A stretch of 6,114 nt of DNA from JAUXIQ01 sp030620925 [NCBI: Nitrospinota bacterium] (GTDB lineage Bacteria > JAUXIQ01), in assembly GCA_030620925.1 (NCBI GenBank), contig JAUXIQ010000135.1, positions 1 to 6,114 of the forward strand, in the 5' to 3' direction. The first letter of the stretch is position 1; every line of letters begins with the position of its first letter. The translations under genes and the position numbers were made by a program. Under the pieces are notes generated by a model. That model saw nothing but the letters and a program-made list of their open reading frames with translations. It did no database searches and was not told the origin of the DNA. Shown one piece after another: positions 5,146-6,114 of this stretch.

Positions 5146-5317
5146 AGAAGTTGTTATTCTGAGAATAGACCCCTCCGCTTCCTGCCCGCGTGCGCAGATA
5201 AAGGTCTTGTTTAGCCACCAGATACGGAATGGGGCGAGAGGTGATTACGGGAAGCGAAGTGAGCCGTTTCAGATGATTAATAAAGATTGCAAATTTTACC
5301 TGATAGGAGTAAAAAAA
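5146..5317. other. Intergenic stretch with short inverted repeats, no gene seen
   Basis: This 172-nt gap has no credible frame. A short inverted repeat, TATTCT-G-AGAATA (5155-5167), lies just after the preceding gene. CGCTTCC (5176-5182) can pair with GGAAGCG (5250-5256), although the spacing is long. The last 60 nt turn AT-rich toward the next gene. No convincing -35/-10 pair was found. AGGAG (5305-5309), 8 nt before ATG 5318, is the ribosome site of the following gene. Confidence 0.5.
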
Positions 5318-6114
5318 ATGAAAGAGTTTGAAAAATCTGAAGAAATATTGGATTATCTGCCTTCGAGTTTCCTGAAAAAGTTAAATAGTCCAGATGAATT
5401 GTGGGACTTGGACGAGTATGATCTCATGGTGCGGGTGGTGGCGATAGAGGCGGAGAGGCTGAGCCGAGAAGGAAAAGAAAGGGTGGCCCACGTTATCATG
5501 AACAGGCTCAAGCCCTCTAACGTCGGGGTATTCGGCGGTTTCGACATAAAAAGCGTCATTGAAAAACCAGGGGCGTTTAAAACCATGGATATAGCCAGGG
5601 CATCTGACAGCACGATGGAGAGAATCAAAAACCCCTCATTAAGAAGTAGATACCGCTCCATAAAAAGCAAGATTTTAGACCCCCAACAACATATTCCTAA
5701 AAGAGCTCTGGCAGAAGCCTTAAAGGTTGCCGGAGAAGTATATTTCGACGGTAAGGTAGACAACACAGGGGGAGCTACGAATTTATACGCTAATACTGTC
5801 AGCGGTGATAAGAAAGCTGGAGGTATTGGTGGTAATATTCTTTCTATTAACAAAGGAGATAGCGGCATCGAGGAGGATGATCCGCTGGGGCCGGGCTTTG
5901 AGGGTGACCCCGAAGGAGATATCGGCGGTGATCCTAAAGATCAAGATTCTGGTAGTGATGCAGATTACGCTTTCTCTGTACAACAGACTAAAGACGGTGG
6001 TTACGTAATTGCCGGTGATACAGATTTTTATGGTTCCGGCTCGTCTGATGTCTATCTGGTAAAAACCGATTCTTCAGGCAACGAGGAGTGGTCGAAGACT
6101 TTCAGTAGAGAGAA
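5318..6114 (+). CDS. SleB-like hydrolase domain fused to beta-propeller-like repeat region, 3' end outside window
   Basis: The frame starts at ATG 5318 behind AGGAG and stays open for 265 codons to the window end. Residues 34-160 resemble a SleB/Hydrolase_2 domain: AIEAERLSREGKERVAHVIM (42-61) then NRL, matching EArge..gq.aVa.vi.NRv with Glu44 as predicted catalytic acid; FGGFDIKSVI (72-81); and DNTGGATNLYAN (148-159), where Asn155 replaces the usual His of GGATH. Residues about 183-214 are a linker dominated by Gly, Asp, Glu and Pro. Residues 216-262 contain YAFSVQQTKDGGYVIAGDTD, then DVYLVKTDSSGNEEW, the signature of the repeated blades (YSVQQT.DGGYI.AG / D.YL.KTD..GN..W) found in bacterial and archaeal beta-propeller proteins. 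No signal peptide is visible. Codons after the hydrolase domain favour GGT, GAT and TCT, suggesting a separate origin. Confidence 0.8.
   Translation, partial: MKEFEKSEEILDYLPSSFLKKLNSPDELWDLDEYDLMVRVVAIEAERLSREGKERVAHVIMNRLKPSNVGVFGGFDIKSVIEKPGAFKTMDIARASDSTMERIKNPSLRSRYRSIKSKILDPQQHIPKRALAEALKVAGEVYFDGKVDNTGGATNLYANTVSGDKKAGGIGGNILSINKGDSGIEEDDPLGPGFEGDPEGDIGGDPKDQDSGSDADYAFSVQQTKDGGYVIAGDTDFYGSGSSDVYLVKTDSSGNEEWSKTFSRE

Noticed and set aside
5353-5868. 171-aa minus-strand frame
   Set aside because: It is antisense to the SleB-like domain, which has clear family motifs in the plus frame.
1-6114. CRISPR array, tRNA, rRNA, transposase or attachment site
   Set aside because: No regularly spaced repeats, cloverleaf, ribosomal sequence, transposase motif or convincing att-type direct repeat was seen.

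Overview
The window looks like the late or lysis end of a bacteriophage or prophage, probably of a Gram-negative bacterium. Evidence for phage: two SleB-type cell-wall hydrolase domains, a GH108-type muramidase plus a decayed copy of it, a probable three-helix holin of the gene-transfer-agent type, and many tiny, tightly packed genes with strong GGAGG ribosome binding sites. Evidence for Gram-negative: several exported proteins with signal peptides and conserved cysteines, suggesting an oxidising periplasm. The exact host cannot be named from this sequence.

Layout. (1) 1-758: the 3' part of a SleB-like endolysin, overlapping by ATGA a 58-aa single-membrane-span protein, then a short frame that is mostly the two ends of a muramidase gene with its middle deleted. 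(2) 773-1216, minus strand: first member (A) of a family of 147-aa exported four-cysteine proteins. (3) 1396-1569: a second tiny membrane/coiled-coil protein. (4) 1741-2268: intact GH108 muramidase. (5) 2320-3226, minus strand: family members B and C in tandem, convergent with the muramidase. (6) 3437-3928: an unrecognised exported protein, divergent from C. (7) 3978-5145, plus strand: 28-aa membrane peptide, holin, GC-rich hairpin-filled gap, and two small phage-type proteins. (8) 5318 to the window end: an open frame joining an N-terminal SleB-like hydrolase domain, through an acidic Gly/Asp linker, to the first blade-like repeat of what looks like a beta-propeller.

How it may work together. 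The plus-strand genes make sense as a lysis programme: holin and small membrane proteins open or regulate the inner membrane, and the SleB and GH108 enzymes cut peptidoglycan. The minus-strand exported family sits against the muramidase, and the pair has been duplicated, once with decay of the enzyme but retention of the exported protein. That pattern suggests the exported proteins have their own value, for example as a periplasmic inhibitor, immunity protein or antiholin. This role is inference; no known family was recognised with certainty. The duplicated pair and the hydrolase/propeller fusion are the most interesting parts of the window.
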